Positions 48,377 through 59,664 of a stretch of 64,000 nucleotides of DNA are shown piece by piece. Within the stretch, counting starts at the first letter, position 1; the number at the start of each line of letters is the position of its first letter. The position numbers and the translations under genes were made by a program. The notes under the pieces are model-generated. The model did no database searches, was not told the DNA's origin, and was given only the letters and a program-made list of their open reading frames with translations. The DNA comes from Citrus sinensis (taxonomy: Eukaryota; Streptophyta; Magnoliopsida; Sapindales; Rutaceae): NCBI RefSeq assembly GCF_022201045.2, contig NC_068557.1:10166501-10230500 (forward strand), read 5' to 3'.

Positions 48377-48545
48377 TGTGTAGAGGAAATTAAAATCTAT
48401 AGACATTTTTGAATAGAACATCCCTTTAGAATTCTTATCATAAATGTGAAAACAGGTGTGTAGAAAAAATTAAAATCTATAGACATTTTTTAATAGAACA
48501 TCACTTTAGAATTCTTATCATAAATCTAAAAGCTTGTGTAGAAAG
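48377..48545. repeat. 80-bp tandem repeat, two copies plus a remnant
   Basis: Unit 1 starts at 48,377 and unit 2 at 48,457; both open TGTGTAGA(G/A)(G/A)AAATTAAAA and contain AGAATTCTTATCATAAAT. A third start (TGTGTAGAAA) at 48,535 is cut short near the LTR element. Confidence 0.8.
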
Positions 48546-48559
48546 CTTCTTTTCGCTCT

Positions 48560-49027
48560 TGATAAGGAGCAATCATAGTCACTGGAGCCACGCAAGTCCA
48601 GCAGAGGGCATAAGCCAAATCCCAAGTACATGACGTGAAGACTTGAGCTTTGTCCTTGCATGGTTCATGCATGCATGAGTTCATGAATCAAAGTTGTTAG
48701 AGCAAGAATCAAGGGATTTGATAGCTTCAACAATCGTGCAAGGATTGTGGATAAGATCAAATCCTTAGGATTGAGGATAAGATCAAATTCTTAGTAGTTG
48801 TTGTTTAGCCTTGTGTTTCGTAAAAGTAGCAAGGGTATTATTTCAGTTTACGTATCTTGATTACAACTGAGATTGTGGGCTGAGTTTATTATGTTAGTAT
48901 TATAAATAAAGGCTCCGGCATAATAAAAGGGCATTCAGTTAATTAAATCAATTTATCTTGGTTTTTTTTCTCGCCATAACCAGAAAAACTCTTGTGATTG
49001 TTAGCTAACTTTGGTTGGGACATATCA
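48560..49027 (+). repeat. Left LTR of the gag-only element
   Basis: 468 bp, TG...CA borders. It is slightly longer than the right LTR because of a local duplication (GCATGCATGAGTTCATGA). Confidence 0.92.
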
Positions 49028-49051
49028 TTTGGTATCAGAGCTAGGCTATCA

Positions 49052-50101
49052 ATGACGACTAACAAGGAACGCATGGAACGAATTGAAGTTGATCTTGGGA
49101 GCTTGCAGGACATAATGTAATGGATGGAGGTGGGAATCAATGACAAGTTGCAGCGTCTTGAGGAGTCAATAAGCAAACTTGTGGAATCAAACAATACAAC
49201 CAAGGGCACCACCAGTCATGACTCAGTTGAAAATTTAGATTCTACAAAACTTGTTCGTGAGGAAAGAGATGCAGGGCGGCACATGCTTCCAACATGGATT
49301 ACCAAGCTAGAATTTCCCCATTTCGCCGGCGATGATCCAACAGAATAGTACAACATGGTGTCTCAGAACTTTGAATATAAGGAAATTATGGATGAACACA
49401 AGGTAACTTTAGCTGCATATCACTTGGAGGGAAAGGCAAATCAGTGGTGGCAATGGATGCGAAGGACTTGTGAAGAAGAAAAGCCACCAGTTACGTGGAA
49501 AATATTCGTTGAGGAACTATGAGCACGTTTTGGGCCGACAGAGTGTGAGTATTTTGATGAAGCTTTATCTCGGGTCATGCAGACGAGATCGCTGCGTGAA
49601 TATCAGAAGGAGTTCAAAAGGCTTGGGAACCGAGTTCATGGGTGGTCTTAAAAAGCATTGGTGGGAACATTTATGGTGGGCTTGAAACCAGAGATTGCAG
49701 AAGACATCCGTATGTTTAGACCCCGCACATTGAAGGAAGCCATTAGTCTAGCACATATGAAGGATGATCAAATATTACGACAGAAGAGAATGATCATATC
49801 ACCAATTCCTATTTGTTCCCCATTTGCTTCGAATCGAGCCACACCAACAACACCTTATAAGAGGCTATCATAGGAAGAGATGCAGAGGAGGCGAGCCCAA
49901 GAATTGTGCTTCAATTGTAATGACAAATTCACCGTTGGCCACAAGTGTACCAAGGCACATTTATTGATCCTGAAATGCGAAACAACACCGGAAGAGGGTT
50001 TGTATGAAGAATTTGTGGTAGAGGAACTACATGGAGAAGAAAACAAAGGAGAACAACATGGAAAGACACGACATTGCTACAACAATAATTTCCTCACATG
50101 A
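49052..50101 (+). pseudogene. Retrotransposon gag, one frame with five internal stops
   Basis: The first ATG after the primer-binding site is at 49052. One frame stays in register for 349 codons to a TGA at 50099-50101. Within it five stops occur at 49118, 49346, 49520, 49649 and 49871, and no frameshift is needed. Typical Ty3/gypsy Gag features are seen: LPTWITKLEFPHFAG and, later, EGKANQWWQWM; the region EYQKEFKRLGNRV; and a zinc knuckle of the LCFNCNDKFTVGHKC form. Each stop is one transition away from a common Gln, Arg or Trp codon, a decay pattern expected from deamination of methylated cytosines. Confidence 0.88.
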
Positions 50102-50125
50102 CCCTTGAGGACAAGGGTGCTCTCC

Positions 50126-50134
50126 GGGGAGGGG
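50126..50134 (+). other. Polypurine tract of the gag-only element
   Basis: GGGGAGGGG five bases before the right LTR; the plus-strand priming site of the element. Confidence 0.8.
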
Positions 50135-50138
50135 CTAA

Positions 50139-50589
50139 TGATAAGGAGCAATCACAGTCATTGGAGCCACGCAAGTCCAGCAGAGGGCATAAGCCAAATC
50201 CCAAGTACATGACGTGAAGACTTGAGCTTTGTCCTTGCATGGTTCATGAATCAAAGTTGTTAGAGCAAGAATCAAGGGATTTGATAGCTTTAACAATCGT
50301 GCAAGGATTGTGGATAAGATCAAATCCTTAGGATTGAGGATAAGATCAAATTCTTAGTAGTTGTTGTTTAGCTTTGTGTTTCGTAAAAGTAGCAAGGGTG
50401 TTATTTCAGTTTACGTATCTTGATTACAGCCGAGATTGTGGGCTGAGTTTGTTATGTTAGTATTATAAATAAAGGCTCCAGCATAATAAAAGGGCATTCA
50501 GTCAATTAAATCAATTCATCTTGGTTTTTTTCTTGCCATAAGCAGAAAAACTCTTGTGATTGTTAGCTAACTTTGGTTGGGACCTATCA
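50139..50589 (+). repeat. Right LTR of the gag-only element
   Basis: 451 bp, nearly identical to the left LTR with a handful of substitutions and one indel of about 14-16 bp. Confidence 0.92.
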
Positions 50590-50810
50590 GCTCTCAATCA
50601 CATCAATCAAATAAGCCATGCACTATGATCGGAATGCAAAATTTGATGATTGGATTTTGCCGTAACTCGCCAAGGAATTTATTGATCATATTTAGAATAT
50701 AGAAAGTAAACTGCAAATATTACAAATATAAGTTTTTTAAGGGATTAACTAGATTAGTGAAATGGCAGTTAGTGAAATGGCAGTTCTTCTATATGTTGAC
50801 AAGAGTACAC

Positions 50811-51534
50811 TAAGGGCATGCTTTGTGTGCCGGATAAGATATAATAGGATAGGATGAAATAGGATATGTTTATATTTAATATTATTTCATATTTTGTGAT
50901 AAATTAAATTAGATTACAATAATATCGTTTGTGTTTAGTGTAACGTAGGATGGATAAGGTTTAATGTAAATTTCAACACTATTAAAATCAAAAAATAAAT
51001 ATTAAATAAATGTTTGGATAGTAATTTAAATTTCATTATAGAGTTTATAAATAATATTTTCAAAATAATAAATTTATATATTTAAATTTAAAATTATGTA
51101 AAATTACTTATTCCTTATCACATATATGGAGTTAAGATAATATTTGAGAAAGTGTTATCTCAATTATTTATTTAATGTGAAAAAATAAATTGTATAACAT
51201 TTATTCTATTACTTACATTTAAAATACAAAGAATCAATAATAACTTAAATTAATAGATTAGAGAGAATCATCTTTCAAAAAAAAATTAAGATTAACTAAT
51301 TTTTGGGGTGTCCAACATAGTCCTTTTATCTCATGTTGTTAGCATAAGATATAGTCTAGAAAACTTATTCGAAGGGTCCCCTTAGGGAAAAAAATATTAT
51401 TATTATATGAGAATTTAGTTGGCACAAGCTGTATTATTTTTAATTTACTTATTCACACTAAACACTATATTGGGATTAAATTTTAGTAAAATAATCCTAT
51501 TTCACCATCTTTAACCGCACTCATTATGCCCTAA
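50811..51534. mobile_element. Tourist-like (PIF/Harbinger) MITE
   Basis: The element is 50814-51531 (718 bp). Ends are GGGCATGCTTTGTGTG and, from the other strand, GGGCATAATGAGTGCG, with further inverted similarity around GAAATAGGAT. The 3-bp TAA flanks both sides (50811-50813 and 51532-51534), which fits the TWA target of PIF/Harbinger elements. There is no coding capacity. Confidence 0.6.
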
Positions 51535-52564
51535 TTGTTTGGATCTTATTATAGAAAGAAAGATATACTTCTTTTCTTATTTTAGTAGTTAAAAAAAAAA
51601 ACAATAGATTTCTTTTGAGAGAATGCAAGCATCATTTTTATGAGATTTAAGAATTAATCTAGTTATGTGGTTAGAAGACTCTCTATTTTTTTTTTTTATA
51701 TTTTAGAAGAATTATAAGTTTGATAATGAATACATTAAGATTAAAGTAGAACATAATGATTGAGGGAAAATATTCTTTTAGAATTTTAAAATCATCACAT
51801 TTTAATTGGGACTTATTATGTAAAATTATTGAAATTTATAGCTTTTAATGTTAGAGAAAAAATAGAAACTTGCTGAAGAAAATACCAAATGTATTTTCTA
51901 GAATTCGAAAATTATTATATTTTAATTAGAGCTTGTTGTGTAAATTTTTTTAAATTTTTAGTTTTTATTATTTACGAAAACAATGGGGACTGTTAAAAAA
52001 AAAAGAAGCCAAAATTAGGTGTCTGGTACAAATGTAACGTACTCCCAACTAAATCAAGTGCAAGGCTTCCGTCTCCGCAATATCAACAACATCAGAATAA
52101 ACTACCATAATATCAGCACATGCTAACATATCCAACCCTTCATGATTTTATATCGCAGCTGCTAAACTAAACATACCATGATGAACGTCCACACCCGCTA
52201 AACTAATCACAGTAAAAAATAAATTAAATGAAGTTTCAGTGAGAGTGAAGGTTGAGGTCTCCACTAGGGGCATCAATATCTTATCATTAAGACAACTATA
52301 AGTGCAAATAGATTTGTACCTTTATTGAAGCAAAATTTCAAATTCCGCCCTTTTTGGATTTACCTTTAAAAAAAAAAATTCTGCAGGTTGAGCTACCGGA
52401 ACTTTTGTTTGGATTTGGAAATCTAAATAAAATAGATGCTGTCCACAAGTCCATATAACTTCAATAAGATCGGTTAAATTTGTAAATAGAGAAAGGCGTG
52501 TTATTAGACTTTTGGGGGGTGTCTTTAGTAAAGCCCACCCTCGAATCCTACACGTGGCAGAACG
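51535..52564. other. Gene-free AT-rich stretch
   Basis: Nothing recognised apart from A/T runs. Confidence 0.4.
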
Positions 52565-52790
52565 TCAGGCACGTAGAACCCTAGCAAACGGGACATGTAG
52601 ATGGATGAGCATGAGTGTATGCTTTCTCATGCTCGGGAGATGCTAGCATTAAGTGACATGCTGAGCCTATCAGTCATGATATCTTCAAAGGAATGTCCGA
52701 ATCAATCGCAATCTCATCTCTTTTTGCCATAGCAATCATCTTCTAGCTCTGCTTGGATTTAACAAGAAATAGAGAAGGAAAAGCAGTAGT
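52565..52790 (-). pseudogene. DUF247 relic 2, sharing relic 1's deletion
   Basis: The plus strand AACCCTAGCAAACGGGACATG leads directly into GGATGAGCATGAGTGTATGC. It continues through AAGTGACATGCTGAGCCTATC to the region of the start codon (TTTTTGCCATAGCAATCATC) and the 5' leader (TCTGCTTGGATTTAACAAGAA). The same internal deletion and most of the same private bases occur in relic 1 at 43.3 kb, so both derive from one already broken ancestor. Only the 5' part is present here. Confidence 0.75.
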
Positions 52791-53184
52791 AGTGAGAGCG
52801 TGAAAAATGAATAAAAAGCTATAAACTAAACGGCGCCGGCCAGCAATAATGTTTGGCATTTAGGAAGTACTTTTACTTGTGTTTGGAAGCAAATCCTAAC
52901 TGATTAACAAAAAGCTGAACATTAATTCACATTACAAGTACTTTTAAACTGCTAATGAAACATGTGCTTCTTAGTTCCCAATCTATTCATAACCAACCTA
53001 CAAATTGTACATTGAATTTAATAGTTTAATAAATATTTTTGAGTATGAAGCAGTAAATTCATTGAAACCTAAACTCTTTTAGACCACTGAAGCTATAAAT
53101 TTTCAGCTTCTTCAGCTGTCAATTTGCACCACCATAGAGTGCACTTGGCGTTTAGAACCAAAATAAAAAGGAGAAAACATTATA

Positions 53185-53815
53185 TGTAAGAGAGATTGTA
53201 ATATTTTTCAATTTTGGTTTGACATTTTGGAATAAAACGGCTTGCCGTTTTTGGATAAAACGGCTAACCGTTTAATTCCAGAGAGCATGCTTTCTGTTCT
53301 ACAGAAAACGATTAGCCGTTTGGAGAAAACGGCTAACATTTTATTTCCAGTGAGCAACTTATTTTTATATTCTGGAATAAAACGGCTCGCCGTTATTGAG
53401 AAAACAGTTCTTCCAGAGAGCGTGTTTTCGCGTCAACTGGAAAAACGGTTAGCATGCTTGAAAATTTCAATTGTGAATGGATGCAAATTTCAAACAAAAA
53501 AGAGTGTATTTGAAGAAGTACCATTTCTAATGGTTGTATTCTTTCAAATAAACATCTTCTTCATTAAAATAGACATACACATTACATTAATATCAGATTT
53601 TTATAGATTTCTTAAGTGTTCTAGAATACAATCTTATTTGCTAGAGATTGTATTCTAGATTTGTTATATCTTGGGGGTAATTTACCATTAAACTCTATAG
53701 CAAACCAAGAGTGGTGAGAACAAATAAAACCTTAAAGGAAAGTGTGCAAACACGTCTCAAATCCTATCAAATTCTCTTGCTGTTATTTGCCTCCATATCC
53801 GAAAATCCACCAACA
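53185..53815 (+). repeat. Left LTR of the copia element
   Basis: 631 bp. The first third carries repeated AAACGGCT(A/T)(A/G)CCGTTT-type motifs; see the findings. Confidence 0.92.
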
Positions 53816-53835
53816 ATCTTTAAGGTTTTAATTTT

Positions 53836-54654
53836 TTGCATATTGAGGCTGAGAAGAATCTGACTTCATTTCTTAATCCTAGTGTTCATCTCGATTGTTT
53901 TGATGGCAATAATTTTATTCGTTGGAAGGGAAAATTGTTCTTCATTCTCACTGTTCTGAAAATTGCATATGTTCTTGATCCAAAATTGGAACCATTTCCA
54001 GAGCCAAAAGAAGATGATACCGAAGTTGTTAAGGCTGGAAGGAAAAAGCGTGAAGATGATGAATTGATTTGTCGGGGTCACATACTCAATACACTTTCTG
54101 ACAGGCTCTATGATCTTTACAATTCTATGACTTCTTCGGTGGAAATTTGGAAGGCTCTTGAGTACAAATATAAAACGGAGAAGGAGTATACTGACAAATT
54201 CCTTGTCTTTAAATATTTTGAATTTATTATGGTAGACACAAAATCCATTCTTGATCAAATACATGAATTACAAATTATAGTTACTAAGCTTCGGGATTTG
54301 AAAGTTGAAATTTCTGAATCATTTTAAGTTGGGGTTATTATTGCTAAATTGCCTCAAAGTTGGAATGATTATAGAAATAAACTTCTTCATAGTAGAGAGA
54401 ACATAAATTTAGAAGAGTTACAGAAACACTTGGTAATCAAAGAAGAGACAAGGTCTCAAGATTCTAAGTATAAGCATGATTCTACTAAGGTTAATGTTGT
54501 TGAAGCTAGTAAATTATCAAAAATTTCAAGGTCAAGAATGACAAGAAATTCAAGAAGTCCAACACACAAAAGTTTTCTGGAAATTGTTTCTTTTGTGGCA
54601 AGAAAGTTCATCGCCAATGTGATTGTAGATTCAAGAAGAAAAATAAAGAAATGA
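53836..54654 (+). pseudogene. Copia gag, broken
   Basis: The frame from 53836 has the copia Gag signature: FDGNNFIRWKGKL near the start, then SSVEIWKALEYKYKTEKEY and IVTKLRDLKVEISESF. It meets a TAA at about 54,325 and resumes as AKLPQSWNDYRNKLLHSREN. A frameshift between about 54,480 and 54,560 moves the zinc knuckle (CFFCGKKVHRQCDC, CX2CX4HX4C, about 54,585-54,630) into another frame. No ATG is visible at the N terminus. Confidence 0.85.
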
Positions 54655-54659
54655 ATTCT

Positions 54660-55103
54660 TATAAGGCCAATGTTGTTGAAGACAAATCTGAAGAGATTTG
54701 TTCTATGATTTCTGAGATGCAAATTGGCATGATTACTGAAACTAATATGGCTGATACTAACTAAGTCCTACGATTGGTGGCTCGATTCGGTGCAACCATT
54801 CATGTTTGTAATGATAAGAAATTTTTCTTATCGTACAAAGAAGAAACAAAAGGACAAAAGGTCCTCATGGGGAACAATAATGCAGCCATAGTAGCAGGGA
54901 AATGAGTAATTGAGATCAAATTTACTTCTGGAAAGAAAGTTACATTGTATAATATCTTTCATGTACCTTCCGTTAGGAAAAATCTTGTTTTTGCTAGTTG
55001 TATGTGTAAGCATGGGCTTAAGATTGTGCTTGAGGATAATAATTGTATTATCTCAAAGAATGGAATATTTGTTGGGAAATGGTATTCTTGTGATGGAATG
55101 TAC
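54660..55103 (+). pseudogene. Copia protease and pre-integrase region, first half
   Basis: Reading here gives the segment around VTLYNIFHVPSVRKNLVFAS, a typical block between protease and integrase in copia Pol. The region has in-frame stops (about 54,763 and 54,903). The protease active-site motif is not recognisable. It ends abruptly at DGMY where the foreign segment begins. Confidence 0.75.
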
Positions 55104-56370
55104 TGTTGTGCAAATTTTATTGAACTCGCAAGTGCACGAATCTATTGTAGAATAGATTAATGGTGACGAGTGTCGATCCCGCGAGGATGTGGATTTTAAT
55201 TATATCTAGAATTAATTTTGTATGAGGGTGGTTGGATTTGTAGTGAAAGTGACTTAAATTATCCTAAAATTGGAATTGAAATGACGAGAATAAATTGAAG
55301 AGAAGTCTATTGAAATGACGTACTTGGGTATCTGGATCCGTATCAACATGCACCATGGGCTAAATATTCCTTATTAATGCCAATTAAATCATGAGGGGGG
55401 TTTCCACACCTCATGAACCACGCTCTAATCAATATGGTGCTAAGGGCTTATCGTGCCAAATAATAATAACCTTGTACTAGAGAGCCGGTGTAACTAAGGC
55501 GGTATCTAGACAAGATTATTATTATTTGTCGACGAAAAGTCAAATCATCCACAAAAATTAGAGGGGAAAAGAAAATAAATTTACCAAATAAAGCCCATGA
55601 CATATGTTGAGACTTCACCTTCAACCCAAGCTGGAAAGAAAATTAGCTACTCATAATTGAACTAGGAGCAAAATAGAAATGTATTAAAATACATAGAAAA
55701 TACAAGATGGAGAAGGAATTACAGAAAATGGATCCCAAAAATGGATTCAGAGCTATTAAATTAGGGGGGGAGGCCCCCTTTTTATAAATACATGGAGTAA
55801 ATCATAGCCATCGGATTAAAAACAGTTTGGACGCTCAGGATTGCGCCACGTCATCAATCAACAGTACGCGGTTCGACCACGCGGATGAACAGTAACACGG
55901 TTTGACCCGGCTTTGAACAGTAACGCGGTTTGGTTGAAAATAATTCTGTGTAATGCATATACCGTACGCGTAAGTTTTGGTCCACTAATATGCTGCCACG
56001 TCACCATCAACAGTTCATAAGAATTTTAGACCAACAGGATCATGACACCTCATCAGTCAATGCCACATCATCGGTCAATGCCACGTCATCGATCCGTCTA
56101 TGTGAACAGTGTCGTGAACAGTAACGTAGACAGTACCGTACATATGAATAGTACCATACATGTGAACAGTGCCATTTTTCTTTTTATGCTCCTCCTAAGG
56201 TTTTCGACCGTTCTGAGTTCAAAAGTGATGTCCGTTTTGCCGTTTGATCTCTCGTTTATTGTGAAATGACTATGGTGCCCTTAATATATACAAAATACTT
56301 AATTAAAATAAAACACACATTATTAAATTACAAGAACCTTAAATACATAAAAGTAAGGGTTGTTAGTAAG
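55104..56370. mobile_element. Foreign segment inserted in the copia pol region (unidentified)
   Basis: The pol reading DGMY stops at about 55,103 and resumes as LKCKM at about 56,373. The intervening 1.27 kb is unlike the host element: it is richer in G/C, opens TGTTGTGCAAATTTTATTG and has ACTCGCAAGTGCACGAATC shortly after. It also contains several GAACAGTA motifs (55,880-56,165) and three copies of GTCAATGCCAC-type repeats (56,055-56,090). It has no coding capacity. A solo LTR is possible, since it begins with TG, but I could not find a matching CA end or a TSD. Confidence 0.55.
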
Positions 56371-56372
56371 AC

Positions 56373-57606
56373 TTGAAATGTAAAATGACGGTTTTCTCCT
56401 TTATAAATATATATTTTCTAACACTCAACATGTACAAACTCAGCATTAATAATAATGATATCAATTTAGCTTATATTGTTGAGTCTTGTGATGTTTGGCA
56501 TGCTAGATTAGCACATTTGAATTTTAGATCTTTGAAATACATGTCTAAGCATGGTTTGATTAATTGCAATGATGTTAAAAGTCATAAGCGTGAAATCTGC
56601 ATCCAAGCTTAATTAGCTAAAAAAACCTTTTCCTAAAGCCGAACGAAATACTTAAATATTGGATTTAATACATACCGATATTTATGAGTATAATGACATT
56701 TTAACAAGAGGTAAGAGGTACTTTATCACTTTTATTGATGATTGTTCTAGATACACGTATGTGTATTTACTTAGAACAAAAGATGAAACTTTTGATAAAT
56801 TTAAAATTTTCAAAGCTGAAGTTGAGAACCAAAAGGATAAGAAAATCAAGATGGTTCGAAGTGATAGAGGTAGTGAATATTTCTCAATTGAGTTTGATAA
56901 TTATTGTGAAGAATTCGGAATTATTCACCAAAGATCAGCTCCATTTACTCGTCAACAAAATGGTTTAGCTGAAAGGAAGAATAAGATCTTTACGGATATG
57001 ATAAATTTCATGTTTCTTAATACAAAACTATCAAACAATTTGTGGGGGGAAGCATTACTCACTGCATGTCATATTCATAATAGAATCACATCTTTGAAAA
57101 CACATGTATCTCCTTATGAAATTTGGAAAGGAAGAAAACCAAACTTGATGTATTTAAGGGTCTGGGGTTGTTTAGCTTTTTATAAAATGCATGATCCTAA
57201 ATCATCAAAGTTAGGTGCTAGAGGTATGAAAAGTGTTTTTGTAGGATATGCTGAAAATTCTAAGGCTTATAGATTGTTAAATTTAGATTATAATGTGATT
57301 GTGGAATCTAAAGATGTTGAATTTATTGAAAGTAAATTTCAACATGATTCAAATATTGAATTAGAATCAATCATTGATCAACCATGTGATAATATACCTA
57401 GTACCTCCGTTAATAATAATAAAAGGAAAGAGACTATAACATCTTTCGAACCAAAGAGGAGTCAACGCGAAAAGAAAGAAAAGAGTTTAGCTCCGGATTT
57501 TATTTCATCACAAGCATTACTCTTCTTAGTTGAAAGGGATAGAAAGAATGTACTTAACAAAGTACCATTGTTGTTAAATATTGAAAAAGGAACCAAAGAC
57601 ATTTAG
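56373..57606 (+). pseudogene. Copia GAG-pre-integrase and integrase
   Basis: The pre-integrase zinc region (VWHARLAHLNFRSLKYM) runs to a TAA at about 56,610. The integrase core follows in the frame from 56,659, with the catalytic D-D-E set: Asp in LIHTDIY, Asp in MVRSDRGSEY and Glu in NGLAERKN. The GKR-type block VWGCLAFYKMHDPKSSKLG follows. The frame ends at a TAG at 57,604-57,606. Confidence 0.88.
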
Positions 57607-58164
57607 TGAAGCTATGTCTTCTAGAGACACTTCCTTTTAGAGAGAGGCGGTAAATGATGAAATGGATTCGATCATGTCAAATCGAACATGGGTCTTAGTT
57701 GATCTTCCTTCAGGATTTAAACCAATTAGCAACAAATGGGTCTTTAGAAAAAAGTACAATGGTGATGGTTCTTTGCAAACTTTTAAGGCTAGATTAGTAG
57801 CCAAAGGGTTTAAGCAAAGAAATGATATTGATTATTTCGATACATATGCTTTGGTGGCAAGATTAACATCTATAAAAGTGTTATTTGCAATTACTTCATT
57901 GAACAATTTATATGTGCATCAAATGAATGTTAAAACCGCTTTTCTTAATTGTGATCTTGATGAAGAAATCTATATGGAAAAACTTGAATGATTTGTTTTG
58001 CCTGGAAATGAGAAAAATGATGCAAGTTAGTTAAGTCACTTTATGGTTTAAAGCAAGCACCAAAACAATGGCATGATAAGTTTGATTCGGTAATCTTATC
58101 TCATGGTTTTAAGCATAATAATGCTGATAAATGTATATATTTTAAATTTACGAATGATTTTGGT
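57607..58164 (+). pseudogene. Copia reverse transcriptase, N-terminal part
   Basis: WVLVDLPSGFKPISNKWVFR and FKARLVAKGFKQR (57,690-57,830) are the standard opening of copia reverse transcriptase. MNVKTAFLNCDLDEEIYME follows, then a TGA at about 57,989 and a further stop near 58,027, after which LKQAPKQWHDKFD continues. Confidence 0.88.
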
Positions 58165-58974
58165 GTGATTATATGCTTGTATGTTGATGACTTACTTATC
58201 TTTGGAACAAATATGCAAGGAGTATATGATACAAAGAAGTATTTAACTTTACAATTTAAGATGAAAGATCTTGGTGAAGTAGATATTATCTTAGGTGTCA
58301 AAGTGAAGAAACATAGTGGGGGTTATTTGTTGTGTCAATCTCATTACATAGAGAAAGTGCTTCTTAAATTCAATTATTTAAAATTTAAAAAAGCTAATAC
58401 CTCATATGATTCTAGTATTAAATTACTAGAGAATTCAGGCCGAACAGTAGCACAACTAGAATATGCTAGTGCTATTGGTAGCTTGATGTATGCTATGCAT
58501 TGTACGAGGCCTGATATAGCTTTTGCGGTTTGTAAAATGTCAAGATTCACGAGTAACCCTAGTGTTGAATACTGGAAAGCAATTAGTAGGATACTTGGTT
58601 ATCTTAAAAGGACCATTAATTTGGGTTTGTTTTATAATGATCATCCTGAAGTACTAGAAGGATATTCAGATGCTAGTTGGATAACCAATACAAGTGATAA
58701 TAAACCTACTTCTGGTTGGATTTTTACAATTGTTGGAGGAGCTGTTTCTTGGGCTTCAAAGAAACAAATGTACATTACTCATTCAATAATGGAAAGTGAG
58801 TTTATAGCACTTGCAACTGCAGGCAAGGAAGCAGAATGGCTGAGAAATTTATTGTTTGACATGTGTTGTGGCCACAACCGATGCCATCTATTTCTTTGTA
58901 CTGCGATAGTGAAGCTACATTGTCTCGAGCTTATAATAAAGTGTATAATGGAAAGTCTAGACATATTAGCTTGA
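58165..58974 (+). pseudogene. Copia reverse transcriptase C-terminal part and RNase H
   Basis: The YVDD catalytic box (CLYVDDLLIFGT) is intact near residue 6 of this segment. Next come FKMKDLGEVDIILGVKV, the ARPD-like block CTRPDIAFAVCKMSRF, and the RNase H domain with YSDASWITN, GGAVSWASKKQ and SIMESEFIAL. After about 58,860 the frame shifts, and the conserved LYCDSEA block continues in another frame to about 59,048. Confidence 0.88.
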
Positions 58975-59664
58975 GACATGAATATGTGAAACAATTAATA
59001 ACATATGGTGTTATTAATTTGTTTATGTTAGGACTAATAAGAACCTAGCGGATCCTTTAACAAAAGGTCTTTCAAGAGACTTAGTTAAGGATATATCTTT
59101 TGGAATGGGACTAAAACCTTTCATTAATAAAGTCACCAACAACAGTAACCTAACTATGTAATAGTTATACCGCTATTCCATATTTAAATGGGTAATAACA
59201 AGTTATTGTTATGTGACTGGTTTGGCACCGAAATTAAATAATCCCATTTGAGATGTTCGGTGCAAATAACTATGAGGTTGAGGTTGAGTATTTACTCTTA
59301 ATGAAGTTCAAGTCTTATAGTAGCTAAAGACATGATTTAAAGCTTCACTTAAATGAACATAAGAAATTGTGTTGTTTCTAACAAGATCATGGTTTAATCT
59401 TGTAAATGTTCATGAATCCAAGATAGAGCACAAGGCCGGAATAGTGCTAAATATTGAAACATAACTTTGAAATCTGGGATAGCTTATATGTGATGTATTT
59501 TCGGTATTTACTTAAGAGACAAAGTTTAATGCTTAGCACATTATTGTCTTGTAAATGCTTTGAAATACATTCACTAATTAAAGGTTAAAATCGAAAGATA
59601 CCTTTTTGCATGTATAAGTTTATCATTAATAAATTTGAAAAAATATTACAATCTAGTGGGGGAT

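Larger units (their letters stand above)
48555..50594 (+). mobile_element. Complete gag-only LTR retrotransposon with 5-bp TSD
   Basis: Two LTRs (48560-49027 and 50139-50589) both begin TGATAAGGAGCAATCA and end in CA. They are flanked by the 5-bp duplication GCTCT (48555-48559 and 50590-50594). Two bases after the left LTR comes TGGTATCAGAGC, the standard primer-binding site for initiator tRNA-Met. A purine tract (GGGGAGGGG, 50126-50134) precedes the right LTR. The internal region is only 1.1 kb and holds one gag frame with a zinc knuckle but no protease, reverse transcriptase, RNase H or integrase. It is therefore non-autonomous and must have been mobilised by a related, probably Ty3/gypsy-type, element. 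Confidence 0.93.

Noticed and set aside
49470-49685. 71-codon frame overlapping the retrotransposon gag
   Set aside because: It is in a different frame from the gag reading, which stays in register across the region.
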